Below, piece by piece: positions 23,231 through 34,698 of a stretch of DNA of 64,000 nucleotides (position 1 is its first letter; each line of letters starts with the position of its first letter). The stretch lies in contig CM056743.1 in the NCBI GenBank assembly GCA_029851415.1, positions 868,001 through 932,000 on the forward strand, written 5' to 3'. The stretch is from Eretmocerus hayati. Taxonomy: Eukaryota; Arthropoda; Insecta; Hymenoptera; Aphelinidae. A program made the position numbers and the translations under genes. The notes under the pieces were generated by a model that was given only the letters and a program-made list of their open reading frames with translations, did not search any database and was not told the origin of the DNA.

Positions 23231-24986
23231 GGGAGGCCCGAAGCTCAATTTTCATGTTTCATCCACAAAGGGCGATGAACTGTCAAACCTGATGGAGCCC
23301 ACCGAGACTCTCACCAACCTCGGCGTGCACTACATCGGAATCCGAATTCCCATAACCAATTCATATAAAAAGCCAAGAAAATTATCCCCGAAATACATAC
23401 TCCGTGACGTGTTCTCAATGATTCCAGCCAGAGAAACAGAGTCAATGAAACTACTGAATCTCATAACTAGCGAGTGGTGGAAAGACGCCCACTGCCGTCG
23501 GAAAGAAGAAGGTCGGTAACTTTCCGCAGTCTTTTTTTTCACAATCAGACTCACAAGTTTCAACGTTCGCCACGCTGTCCAAATTCGACCATAAAATAGT
23601 CAGTTACGTAATCTCGGGTTACGGAAAACTCTGACTAATCCGCACCAAGAAGGACGTAACTTCCCAGCAAATACGGCAATTCTACCATAAAATGGGAATC
23701 TAAGCATTGGGGAACTTGAATGGGTGCTTTCATCGATGGATTCAGCTAGTATATTCAATACTAGTATATTTAAATATTTATTGAACATAAACAATACTAC
23801 CCTGTTGCTCTGATGAATGTATGGGTAATCTAGGTGGTTACCTATAGCGGTTTATCCTTAATACATTGTAACTACTGTTCGGATTCATGAAAATGAACCG
23901 ACTGCTTCCAATACGTACTGGTGTTATGGCTAGCATCACCTCTGCACACTGCAGCGAACAGATATATCCAACTTATTGAACAACAAGTATCGGAATGACT
24001 CTGCCATGTGGACATTGGAACAACAATCTCCGGTTGTCCAATGACATTGATTCAAGAAATCTAAATTCCTGCGTGGATGCAGAAAATAGTTCATTTCTAC
24101 ATAGAAAGGAAAAACTCAGCTGAATCTGACAAGATTCTCGGCATCTTCTGCCAGGTCTCACTTGGTGATTCAAACTCGGTATCTTTTTTCCTGGCGACTC
24201 GGACATTTATTCTCTGGCAACGGAGATTTTCGATAATGCCTTTATCGCGAGCTAACCCCAACGATGCAGGATCAAAACGATTCGTCCAGTGTCATTTGAA
24301 ATCGCAATGAGATGCACAAAATTATCGAAAAAATATCAGAGAAATGAATAAGTAGGATATGCGTTGATTTTATCAACGTAAACAAAATTTTGGTGAACAG
24401 TGTGTGACTTTCACAGTAGCCTTTCCTTCATCACTGAGATTCACGATTTGCAGTGCAGGTTTAGTACTTTTGGAGCGAGACATGAATCGCTATTTGCAGC
24501 CATCGGGATCGACGAGAGATTGATCGGTTTATCCATGGGAGAATAAATGCATGCTTAATTCCAAACGTGTAGCCCGTGAATCATAGAAAACCAATTACAA
24601 TGGGCAATAATTGTACTACATCACCCAATAAACGTAAAAATGGACACGTTCTCAGCATCGGTGAAATTGTAACAGTCAGTAGCGAGTGAAGTTTCAAATT
24701 CTGTGGGAAAATCGAATCATGAATGAGCATCTTTCTTACGACTGAAGCAATTCTGAACGATTATTAGTCTTTCCGGAAGATTTATTTGAAATTTCTCATC
24801 GGTCGTGATTCACAGATTTACGAGTTCATTTTCCCAAATAGAAAAGCAAACTCGAGCGTAATAAGCAATCGCTAGTACATTACTCATCTTCAAATCATTG
24901 CTCACAATCCCGGTGGCTGTAAGTGGCAAAATATGTCCCACTCAGAAAGTACTGGGCCCACACTGTATAACACGGGATCTAATGAA
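23231..24986. other. Unassigned region
   Basis: Nothing recognised. A 75-codon plus-strand frame at 23292 (MEPTETLTNLGVHYIGIRIP...) looks protein-like but has no family signature. I do not call a gene. Confidence 0.35.
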
Positions 24987-26593
24987 TCAAGAGGCGCGGT
25001 AGCACCTCACTGGCAAGTATGAGCAGACGAAAAATCGAGCGAGGCGCTGTGCCTATCTATACTTTGAATTGAGGTTTTTCAACTCCACACTTTTTTCTAC
25101 TTGGATTATTAACCTCTTAACGTTGCTCATAGAGCTCTGCAATGCTTTAGCAAAGCCTTTCTAAAGCGATTCAGAGTTCTGAACAATTATTTTCTCAATC
25201 CGAGCACTGGACGCGTTTTATTTAGTACTGCAAAATTCATGCCTTCGTTTTACATCTCAGTTCGATTTCACCAGCCCCGTGCTTTGACTCGAGAAATATC
25301 GAAACGTCTCTGCTACACATGTGTTGGGTATGTAAGATGGTCGAAGAAGAAAGAGAGATGCAGAGAGAGAGATAAAAGCGCGTGCGCAAGGTTTTCCTGT
25401 CCGGTTGACGTGAGGCTGTCTGCTGCGTACCGGGCAATGCGGGCACCGACCAGTTGGTTTGTTATCGCGGGTAAATGAATTTTCGAATTATCTGAATTTC
25501 TCGATTCTATAATTATTGCATCAGATGTGGATACTCGAAACTAGCCACGACTAGAGGTGACGTAATGATCAAAGCGCCATGCGAGAAGGACAGGGAGGAG
25601 AGATTCGTCTGCTTTGTTGTGTTTTGTGTGTTCGTCGCGGCTCCGCAATATTGCTCTTGCCTGTAGCTGCATAGCTCTCCAGATTGAACTGAACAAAGTA
25701 TACACTGATACTAGTGTATTTTTATGGAAAAAATGACGGAGCCGTGTGTAAGAAATTCTCAAGTGCGGTGGGGACAAGTGCTTGAGAAATTTGTGGTTAC
25801 CCTTGGATTTTTATAACCAAGGAGTGAGATCCCCCCTTCATTCACTTTTTTTCAAAAGTAAAACTAGGCGAGTATGAGGTTTAGAAAAGAACCATTCATC
25901 TCCAGTACATCAAAACTTCACATTTTATACGACATGGTTTAAACTCTTGGAAGGAATGAGATCTAAAAAAAACCATGTCGAGTATTTTTTGAGCCGATTT
26001 GTCACGATCAACATATCATCACTGATAGAGACTAGAGCCACTTTCCTCCAATCAAATCTTTCCTTTAATTCATTCTAATGGTGGTGGTTTGGCAATTTCT
26101 TACTAGCTAATTGTCGCTGAAATGACCCAAAGTTTAGGTGAGTAGAAGAGGTACAGGGGAATATCGAAATAGAGAAAATATAACTGAGTTTAATTTGGTG
26201 TTCATGATGATTCACTAAAATCTCATATCATACTCAGTTATATTTTCTCTATTTCGATATTCCCCTGTACCTCTTCTACTCACCTAAACTTCGGGTCATT
26301 TCAGCGACAACTAGCTAGTAAGAAATTGTCAAACCACCACCATTAGGATGAATTGAAAGAAAGATTTGATTGGAGGAAAGTGGCTCTAGTCTCTATCAGT
26401 GATAATATGTGGATCGTGACAAATCGGCTCAAAAAATACTCGACATGGTTTTTTATTAGATCTCATTCCTTCCAAGAGTTTGAACCATGTCGTATAAAAT
26501 TTGAGGTTTTGATGTACTGGATGAATGGTTCTTTTCTAAACCTTATACTCGCCTAGTTTTACTTTTGAAGAAAAGTGAATGAGAGGGGGGGGG
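24987..26593 (-). mobile_element. HH family copy D (inverted, shortened body)
   Basis: On the minus strand the 5' hairpin is 26593-25831 and the terminal module with TTGA is 25086-24987, followed by T. The intervening body is only about 740 bp and differs from copies A-C, but shares a GTCTGCTTTGTT block with loci E and G. Hairpin arms are nearly identical, more so than in other copies. Confidence 0.65.
25831..26593. repeat. 5' long inverted repeat of HH copy D
   Basis: TCATTCACTTTT at 25839 is mirrored by AAAAGTGAATGA ending near 26582. The central arms from TAGAAGAGGTACAGGGGAAT (about 26142) are mirrored with almost no mismatch up to about 26285. Confidence 0.9.
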
Positions 26594-27299
26594 TGTAAAG
26601 CTACTTTGGGAGACACACAGAGTTCACCACAACCAAAAGCTTGTTTACTATGGGAATATCAACGCATATTCTACTCATTCACATATTTTCCCGGAAGTTT
26701 TGTGATAAATTCGGACATTCTAGTGCGGTCTCAAATTGCACTGGAGGCATTGTTTAATTCAGCACCGTTGAGGTTGGCGTGCAATGAAGGCAACATCAAA
26801 TATTTTAGACGACGCACACAGTTGCTAGAAATCCGATTTGCGACACAATTATTCTCACCCTGAAAACAAGCGATATCGGAAATTTGCATGAAGTGGAATT
26901 GTAGGTTTTTTCACGTAGATTATGAATCTTTTTTCCAATTGGAGCCTCCGAGACTCACACGCTGCCGGCTAGCATAAAAACGCGAAAATCGCGGAAAAAC
27001 GCAGTTTTAGTGATTTAACTTGATGGGGATGCATTTTACACAAATTTTTTTGGGAGCAAAAGTTGTTGCATTTTTTTATACAAATCGGATGTTATGACCA
27101 GTTTTTCGTAAAACCGAATTTTTTGGTGTTTTTTGCCATTTTGGAGGGCTTTTAGTGGATATTTTGAAATTTGGACTACGGCAATCGAAAGAGCAGACAA
27201 TTTTACGTCGGATTATGTACTTTGAACATTTGGAAAAGAATTATTGGAGGTGATCTAGGGAGTGAAAATAGAGAAAAAACTGGAAAAACAGAGAAAAAC
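26594..27299. other. Unassigned region
   Basis: No gene seen. T-rich runs and repeated TTTTTC/GAAAAAC motifs suggest decayed repeat leading into the satellite. Confidence 0.4.
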
Positions 27300-28050
27300 T
27301 GGTAATTCGGGAATTCTCGAGGTGTAATCGTGAATATGCCACCTCGTCCACAATGGGTATACCTTTTTACATCATTAATCAACTATTTGACGTGTTCCAG
27401 GAGTGAGTAGATACACCAGCTCGACTCTGGAAACTGGTTATAGCGAGTCTTGAGGTCATATTCCGAGCAAAGCTGTGTGAATCCGATCAGAATCATGAAA
27501 TCTCGAGGTGTAATCGTGAATATGCCACCTCGATCACAATGGAGTTACCTTTCTACGTCATCAACCAACTATTTACCGTGTTCCAGAAGTGCGTAGATAC
27601 ACCTGCTGAACTCTGAGACCGATTATAGCGAGTCTTGGGGTCATATTCCGTGCAAAGCCCTGTGAATCCGATCAAAATCATGAATTCTCGAGGTCTAATC
27701 GTGAATGTGCTACCTCGTCCACAATGAGGATACCTTTCTACATCATTAATCAACTATTTGACGTGTTCCAGGAGTGAGTAGATACACCTGCTCGACTCTG
27801 GAAACTGGTTATAGCGAGTCTTGAGGTCATATTCCGAGCAAAGCTGTGTGAATCCGATCAGAATCATGAAATCTCGAGGTGTAATCGTGAATATGCCACC
27901 TCGATCACAATGGAGTTACCTTTCTACGTCATCAAACAACTATTTACCGTGTTCCAGAAGTGCCTAGATACACCTGCTGGACTCCGAGTGTTCTGGGGCC
28001 AAAGTCAATGTACAGCCCGGCAAATCCGATGAAAAGCATGAAATCAATCT
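27300..28050. repeat. 186-bp satellite with dimeric (ABAB) higher-order order
   Basis: Units begin at CTCGAGGT(G/C)TAATCGTG at 27317, 27502, 27687 and 27873. Units 1 and 3 share GACGTGTTCCAGGAGTGAG and CTCGACTCTGGAAACTGG; units 2 and 4 share GATCACAATGGAGTTACC and ACCGTGTTCCAGAAGTGC. Alternate units are thus more alike than neighbours, giving a 371-bp dimer. Confidence 0.88.
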
Positions 28051-29789
28051 TGGGACTTTCTACCCGTAGCACCCACTAGACCGAAATTCCACACACTTGT
28101 CCCTTCTCCAATCTCTTTTATGTAAAATGAATAATGTGGAAGTGGATCAGAAAAATACTTCATGCTTAATGAGGTCGATAATAATCGAATCGACCGACCC
28201 AATCCTCGAATTAAGAATGAGAAACGTTGGTGCTTGAATGTTCATTGAGTTAAAACCGAATGACCCAATCTGCGACCTTGCTTTCACTGCAGATCACGCA
28301 AAAATCAGTTGGTTCGTTAGCAGAAGAGGGGCCAAGGGTGTAGGGATAATTCAGGGTCTTCTGTTCCTACCACTTATCACATCAAATTTCACTCCTCATT
28401 ACCCGGATGAAAATACTTCCCAACTTAATGGCGGGGATCTCGCAATTTCCAGTTGGGTTCACAAAAAAAGGATCACCATGGATTTTCCTTTCACAGGGTG
28501 TCCAGCTGAATCGTGATCTTCGATTCCCTGAAAAGTACCGGTTTTCCCAGTCAAAAGTTATGAAATTCCAGTCTTTCAGATCATCTTTTGATGACGAAGT
28601 CATCCTTACGCGCGTCGAGTTTTGCGTAGCATGTGGACACGAAATATTCGTAACTTGGTCGTGCGCGCGCAACTCGCTGCGCTGATAGGGCTTGCATCAC
28701 ATAAGAGAAAGCACCACACATATACGTGTACTAATACTTCCATACAACTGCATACGACTCCGCGGAGTGATTGCAGCAACGAGTACTTATAGAGACCGGT
28801 AATTCCAGTCGTTACAAGGATTTGGTGTTTTATTCTTATTGTGGATGATCGACAAGAGATCACAGAATTTTCACTCATTTGCCATCGTGAGAATAACATA
28901 CGTGCCGGCGATTATTGGATGAATTTGTATGAGATCTAGGAGAGTGTGTGATCAGCTGCATAATAGAAATCATATATATACTCGCTCATATATAATATAA
29001 ATAAACGATAAAGTTGCAGGAACAAATTGTATTGATGATAAAGTAGGTAAGTGTAACAAGCCCATTTGATTCTGAATGAGCAGTGAGTACAAATTTTGGA
29101 AAATCCATATATTTATCTATTCATGTTAGCATCACTGTTGCTGGGCAAATTATTCATTTCTTTTTTCAAACTTCTTTGCTATGTTATTGCGGAGACATCT
29201 TCTCTGCATATGGTTAGAAAAGCAAGAGGGAGTGCAAACTACTCGATGGATTGAATCCAATACATGTTTACTGATGAGGAGAGTTATACGAGTTAGTACC
29301 AACTGATCGATGATTTGGATTCAACACATTTACACTTTTCAGGATAATTATATGAGTCAGTGCAAGGTGCTCGATGGATTGGATCCAGTATGTATCCGCT
29401 AGTGAGAAGAGGGTCAAAGAGAAATATGGGTTCAGACATTGATTAGTTATTGAGACAGTTCAAGTTTGAATATGCAGAGGCATCTTTGCAATTTGTAGCC
29501 GCTGAGCTTGGAGTAGTCTAAAAGTGGTTCATAAGTAATTACTTGTTTTATGATGTTGACTTTTATCCAAAGCTCTTTTCTATCATTATCCTACCTTCTC
29601 TCTTTCAATTATACTTCGGTATTGCAGACAATCACCTGAGCACTACTCAAGAGCCATTACGGAAGGAGCCAAGATGAAAGTTCATGAGACCTAAGCGCAT
29701 ACATACAATACTGAATGAACAGAATCTGTTGCGCTTACGCTGATTGGCCCTCTCTGCTCAAGTCTCACTAGTCCACAATCCTACATTGC
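28051..29789. other. Unassigned region upstream of the Helentron
   Basis: No recognised gene. At 29255-29395 there are three loose ~70-bp repeats of CTCGATGGATTG(A/G)ATCCA(A/G)TA. This may be Helentron 5' sequence; I cannot place the element's 5' end. Confidence 0.4.
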
Positions 29790-30426
29790 TATGACCTTCT
29801 CAGATTTTGATTCTGAATCATCACAGAATATGGAAGGTCAGAAAGTGAGTCAAGATGAAGGTGCAGATTCAGGTACTGATATGCGCTAGAGCAAATGAAG
29901 CTGGTTTATACTTGGAATCTGTCTTGATAATATGGCCCTTCGAAAATTGTATCTGCTCAGATGGGATAGAACTTGATTAGCTACACTTCATGTGATGGCT
30001 TTAATTGTTCGAAAAGAACATATAGTTATCGAAAACTGCATGAAACATGTAATACCTAGTTTGGATGGATGTACTTCCTTCCTTCTCTCTGTCCACTGAC
30101 CTCGTAGCCCAGAAACCCAAAGAGCACTCCAGTTTTGAGTTTCTATTTACAATTACTAAAATAACATTCATGAACAAATGTCAATTCTTCAATGATTGAA
30201 TAGGGAATATGAGTTATCAAAAACTGCCTGAAACATTGATTACTTTGCTTGAATGGGTACACTTCCTTTGTCCATCGTATCTATTCACCCTGTAACCTAG
30301 TTTTGAGTATTTTTCCTAGAATTACCTGAGTTAATGAGCAACGATGTGTTAATAGAATAGGGGGAGAGATGTCAATCAGAATAAGTGGCTAAGAAACCTT
30401 TAGATTGGACTTCTGCATCAAATATC

Positions 30427-30434
30427 TATATAAG
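30427..30434 (+). promoter_or_regulatory. TATA-like box TATATAAG
   Basis: Lies about 57 bp before the ATG at 30491 that starts the first well-supported Helentron exon. Core promoter function is inferred. Confidence 0.35.
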
Positions 30435-30490
30435 TCAAAACAGCTCAATTGGATGAGGATCTATTTGGAAGCTTGCTGTACGTTGCAGGT

Positions 30491-30700
30491 ATGGATCATA
30501 ATAAATACTCTGAAACTGAACTAAAGCTGAAGGAGAAAATGCTGAAGGAGAAAAAAGCTCAGATTGCAAAACAGTGGCGTCAGAAAATGAGGAATGATCC
30601 CTCACATAGGCAAAGAGAGGTTGACAGGGTGACAAATTATCGATTGAAGAAAAAATACTTGAATTGCAGGCAAAGCGATAAAAGTGAAGAATCGCACAGG
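30491..30700 (+). CDS. Helentron exon 1 (basic, coiled-coil-like)
   Basis: From MDHNKYSETELKLKEKMLKE to the donor at AG|GTAATTG near 30700. It is rich in K, R and E with probable helical content (QWRQKMRNDPSHRQREVDRV), typical of N-terminal tails in insect Helitron/Helentron proteins and perhaps DNA- or nucleus-directed. An alternative upstream exon (MTFSDFDSESSQNMEGQ, 29791-29871) ends in AG|GT and would splice in phase to the AG before GTATGG at 30489. The start is therefore uncertain: either a TATA-driven start here or splicing from the acidic exon. Confidence 0.55.
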
Positions 30701-30903
30701 TAATTGATGTTCATATGTCTCATGCTCAACCAATTATCTGCGTTTCTTGAAGAAATTTCATGATTTCTCACCCCATTTTTTTGCAAATCGCGGTTCCTTA
30801 TATCTAATCTTACTAATTAGCCGGGCCAATCTCGTCACTGTAATTATGTCTTGTATTGTGAGAACTGGTGATAATCGGAGAGATTTTATTTCTGGTTCTG
30901 CAG

Positions 30904-31128
30904 ATTGGAGAAGCAACCAATAAGAAGTATTGAACACAGGAACAAGGATCGCCAAATACGGAAGCGAAAATTGGAATCGCAGAAGTCTGGTGATTCTCAG
31001 ACCAGCATTATATTAGATATCCTTGATCAGAATATTGCAGGAGATAGAGTTCTTAGCAAAGTACGGGTCATCGAGACGAGCCCCTCACAAAGCATGACGA
31101 ATCAAGAGCTCTCTTTCAACGTCGAACT
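30904..31128 (+). CDS. Helentron exon 2 (basic linker, first copy)
   Basis: Flanked by CTGCAG| and |GTAATTATG, 225 nt, entering and leaving in the same phase. Encodes LEKQPIRSIEHRNKDRQIRK and, further on, VRVIETSPSQSMTNQELSFN. Exon 4 (31555-31776) is a clear duplicate of it. The function is unknown; basic patches suggest nucleic-acid contact or nuclear import. Confidence 0.6.
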
Positions 31129-31217
31129 GTAATTATGTTTCTTGTGATCCTTTCACAGCATAATTCATTCAAATTTTGACAATGTTATTTAAGCCTTTCC
31201 GCATTAGTTCATTGCAG

Positions 31218-31336
31218 CCAATAAATGCAGCTCGTGGAGATTTGAATGCTGAATGTGGTACATATCCTCATGAGCAATCTTCCAGTCTTATTCAAGAGCT
31301 TATGCAGTCCGTTGAAGAAAATAAAAAACTGAATGG
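31218..31336 (+). pseudogene. Helentron exon 3, degenerate duplicate of the OTU exon start
   Basis: Between ATTGCAG| and |GTAATTG, 119 nt. One frame reads PINAARGDLNAECGTYPHEQ and then a run rich in S, Q and E. The ECG-x-Y/H...Q pattern matches the beginning of the OTU exon (KECGMHIDQDAQQQ). In phase with exon 2 it meets a stop, and its length breaks phase, whereas exon 2 to exon 4 would splice in phase. It is therefore probably skipped or dead. Confidence 0.45.
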
Positions 31337-31554
31337 GTAATTGATATTGAAGTTGTTTTGGTGACTTTACTCTCATGAAATACTTCGATGATGGAAGTTT
31401 TTCCAATAAAAAATGAAAAACAATCCCAATATGTTTCCACTCAACATCAACAATCATGTTACACTAATCTTCGTTCAGGCGGATCTTGGAAGTCTAAATA
31501 AGTGTCCCTAATCCAACGGTGTTCTGCAATATATTCCATTGTTTCTATCTGCAG

Positions 31555-31776
31555 ATTCGCAAAGCAACCGAAAAGTGTTAAACAGCGGAACAATGATCAC
31601 AAAAGACGAAAACGGAGATTAGAATCGAATAAGTTCGGCGATTCTCAGCTCAGCATCATAGACATCATCAATCGAAATATCGTTAATAACAAAGTCATAA
31701 GCAGGAAGATACGAGTTATCGAGTCGAGTCCATCACAGAACATGTCAGATAAAGAGCTCAATTTCGACGATGAATT
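31555..31776 (+). CDS. Helentron exon 4 (basic linker, second copy)
   Basis: Acceptor CTGCAG|, donor |GTAATTATG, 222 nt, same phase as exon 2. Shares KQP, QRNNDHKRRKRRLESNK and VIESSPSQNMSDKELNF with exon 2's QP, HRNKDRQIRKRKLESQK and VIETSPSQSMTNQELSF. Tandem duplication of the exon 2-3 block, about 650 bp, explains it. Confidence 0.6.
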
Positions 31777-31848
31777 GTAATTATGCTCCCTAGGATTCCT
31801 TATGCAATTTCGTCGAAGTAGATTTACGATTTTATGGAATTATTGCAG

Positions 31849-32385
31849 CTTCTTTAGTAAATCTTCGAGATCGCAAATGATAAAAGAGTGTGGCATGCAC
31901 ATCGATCAAGATGCTCAACAACAGGTCATTGACCAAGCTCTCGCTCAACGATTTGTTACCTACACAGAACACTCTCGATGTTCAGAACCGGAACTCAGAA
32001 AATTATTAAATAGGAATGTCCCCAGTTTACCGAGAGGCAACTGCTTATTCTACTGTTTTATTATGACTTATAACTTGAATATGGGATCGATTCAGTTGAG
32101 ACGAATACTTTTGGGAAGCCCTCATTTACATGATTGCGGCAACCCCGAAGAAGCAAGACAAATTCTATCGAGCGATAAGGAGTTCGGGGATGCAGATGTA
32201 ATCTTCATCTTCTCGCGGCATTATCAATGTAACGTTTGCGTTCATTGGCATTTGCAAGGCAGAATACTCTACTTGCAAACAAAGTATGATGAGAATCCTC
32301 AATTCATCCATCTACGTTTACAAGGCAATCATTTCGAACCGTACATGCCAACGCCACGCCGTGCCCACAATCCTGTTCGTCAGAG
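31849..32385 (+). CDS. Helentron OTU-like cysteine protease exon
   Basis: A 537-nt exon (acceptor TTGCAG|, donor AG|GTAATCG) in phase with exon 4. It carries the OTU nucleophile block PRGNCLFYCFIMTYN (Cys at about 32042) with G-N-C-L-F conserved but the usual Asp-Gly replaced by Arg-Gly, a middle region DADVIFIFSRHYQCNVCVHW, and the C-terminal histidine block GNHFEPYMP. OTU domains remove ubiquitin; in Helentrons their role is unknown, with self-processing or host interference proposed. The frame is intact across the exon. Confidence 0.8.
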
Positions 32386-32460
32386 GTAATCGGTGAAGAT
32401 ACATAACAAGTGTCGGTCCTTGCTAGCAAGAAAATGTACATAACCATTTGAATGTTTTAG

Positions 32461-32816
32461 GCATCTCATCGAGGAGAATAATGAGAATCACATTCCATTA
32501 ACGAGTATCTGCGAGCAGAATGGTACCATACACGCGAATCAGGATTCGAACCCTACCCAAACATATGTCCCCCGTGTTTGCAGAAAAAGTAATTCAGTCG
32601 GCATCGTTTCAAGAAACGAAAACATCAGTTATCATTTCCGCAAAGATCATGCAGCTGCATATAAAGCCTTTGAGAGTCAATTTCTGAATGATTCTTTCGG
32701 TCATGCTTGCTCAGTTTGTGATCGGTTGTGGTTTGAGAGAGATTGACAAGGAATGAGGGAAAACAAGGCTTCAAGAATCAACGAATCGCTAGTCAAGGAG
32801 ATATTGGTAAATTTTC
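32461..32816 (+). pseudogene. Helentron zinc-finger exon with 1-nt frameshift
   Basis: Begins after TTTTAG|. The conserved pre-Rep block ends in GHACSVCDRLWFERD, a C-x2-C half finger followed by the typical RLW. The frame then hits TGA at about 32747 where family members continue D-L; a single lost T restores the phase. Donor near 32816. The partner Cys pair (CGTC) opens the next exon at about 32910. Confidence 0.65.
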
Positions 32817-32876
32817 TTTCTCAGTTGATATCGATTCAATGAACAAAAGATAACGGAATTGTGATTCTATTTACAG

Positions 32877-34698
32877 GCCCTTGATGACCTAGAAGGTGTA
32901 TTACTTTGCGGCACTTGCAGGAAATCGCTGGAAAAGGGTATAATTCCAAAGCTTTCCAAGTACAATGGCTTCAAATATCCAACCATGCCTTCTCATCTAC
33001 CTCCCCTCGATACCATATCCGAAAGACTCATATCTCCAAAATTGTCATTCATGCAAATCCGGCGATTGCGACACGCTCAAGGGCAATCAGGAATTTATGG
33101 TCAGATAGTCAATGTTCCAGTATCTGTGAATACAATGGTTACCTCTTTGCCAAGAAATGTTTCCGACGATTATTGTATAAATGTACACATCAAGAAAAAG
33201 CTAATCCACAAGAAAAGCTTTATGACTGGTTGCGTGAACAAAAGAACATTGAGAGCCTGGTTGAATTTCCTGATAAAAACACCTTTATACAGGTTTTACA
33301 AAATAAACATTGATCAAGATTTTTTGAGTGGCGGTGACAACAACTTGAATCATGTGGATATCAATGAAGTTTGCACTTACATGGGCGTTGACCCCGCGAC
33401 TTTTACTGGCATGGATGTCCAACAAATTCCAACCCAAGAACTCTTCTCACAAAACTTCACTGAAGAAATTACGATTGAGGAAAGCTTGATCGCCAACCAG
33501 CAAACTTTATCTTGGAACGAGGATAAATACTTGTCGATAGCTCCTGGGCAGAATAAAGTTCCCAAGAGTTTGCTCTTCGATATGCGGAAGAGCTATCCTT
33601 TCCATCAATATATCTCGGAGAATTTCGAAATTTCGAAAAGAGTATCTCAGTTACTCCATTTGACATGTCAACCTCAGAACTCAGAAGACGTGACAGACGG
33701 GGTGTTACGTCAGAACATCTCCTTTATATGGCCATGAAAATTTTGAGGCTGAGGGTGAGCAAGAGTCTCACAGTAGCATTCAAACATGTTGGAAAAGGTA
33801 CAAGTATTACAAAAAAAGACATAGAATCGAGTGATTATATCCAACAATGTATGGATACCAACTTGGCCTTCCTGAGATCTATCCCCAATTCTGCTTATTA
33901 TTGGTCGCAGAAGAAGAAGGACGTTTTTGCGTTGTTGAGACAGAATAACAAATTCACAATCTTCTTTACCATCAGTGCTAATGAAATAAGTTGGCTAGAT
34001 TTGCTTAAAATTTTGCATAGACTTAAGAACAAGGGTGCAGAAATATCAGACAAGGATTTATCAGAGCTACACTACATGCACAAAACCACATTAGTAAACG
34101 ACGATGCTGTAACATGTGCTGCATATTTCAACAAACTCGTCAGTGTCATTATTTCTATCTTGAAGTCAGTAAAGCATAGCCCTTTCCGGCAGTACAGAGT
34201 TAAAGATGAATTTATTCGCATCGAGTTCCAACATAGAGGAAGTCCTCATGCATATTGTTTACTGTGGTTGCATAATGCACCCCTGGACCCACTAGGTGTC
34301 GATAAACTGGCTGCTATTGCTCTGATAGATTACCTATTCACTGTATCTGAAGAAGAAGCCAGTGGCTTGATAAAACTTCAAATACACAAACATACCTTCA
34401 CGTGTTGGAAGTACTGCAAAGAAGGGGGGCCGAAGAAATGCAGATTCGACGCTCCATTCATGCCATCAAGAAATACCATCATTCTTATACCTCTGAGAAA
34501 GATCACCCTAACTTCAAGGATTACAAACAGCGTTACTTGAAAATTAAAGAAAATTTAGAAATCTACGACTTTGAAGATCTGAATGACTTTTATGAGGAAA
34601 ACGGGATTCTAAATGACGATGATTACGAATATATTTTAAGAGCCGGTATTTTGAGACCAAGATACTTTATAAAACGCAAGCCTTCTCAAATACGCTGC
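32877..34698 (+). pseudogene. Helentron Rep (HUH nuclease) exon, frameshifted, HUH altered
   Basis: Rep nicks and ligates DNA to start rolling-circle transposition. After CGTCRKSLEKGIIPKLSKYN the conserved blocks YPTMPSHLPPLDTISERLIS, MQIRRLRHAQGQSGIYGQ and INVHIKKKLIHK are intact. A frameshift near 33580 falls within the block preceding SFPSIYLGEFR; the frame then runs STSELRRRDRRGVTSEHLLY to the HUH site at about 34247. There the motif reads RGSPHAYCLLWL: the second His of H-x-H is Tyr. Another 1-nt shift near 34495 precedes HPNFKDYKQRY and ILRAGILRPRYFIKRKPS. The exon ends where a 1.75 kb repeat-bearing block begins. The catalytic tyrosine region lies in the next exon. Confidence 0.82.

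Noticed and set aside
23292..23519. 75-codon frame as a small gene
   Set aside because: Protein-like at first sight, but short, without homology I can recognise or supporting context.
29255..29395. CRISPR-like short spaced repeats
   Set aside because: Only three loose ~70-bp repeats without uniform direct repeats or spacers, in eukaryotic DNA.
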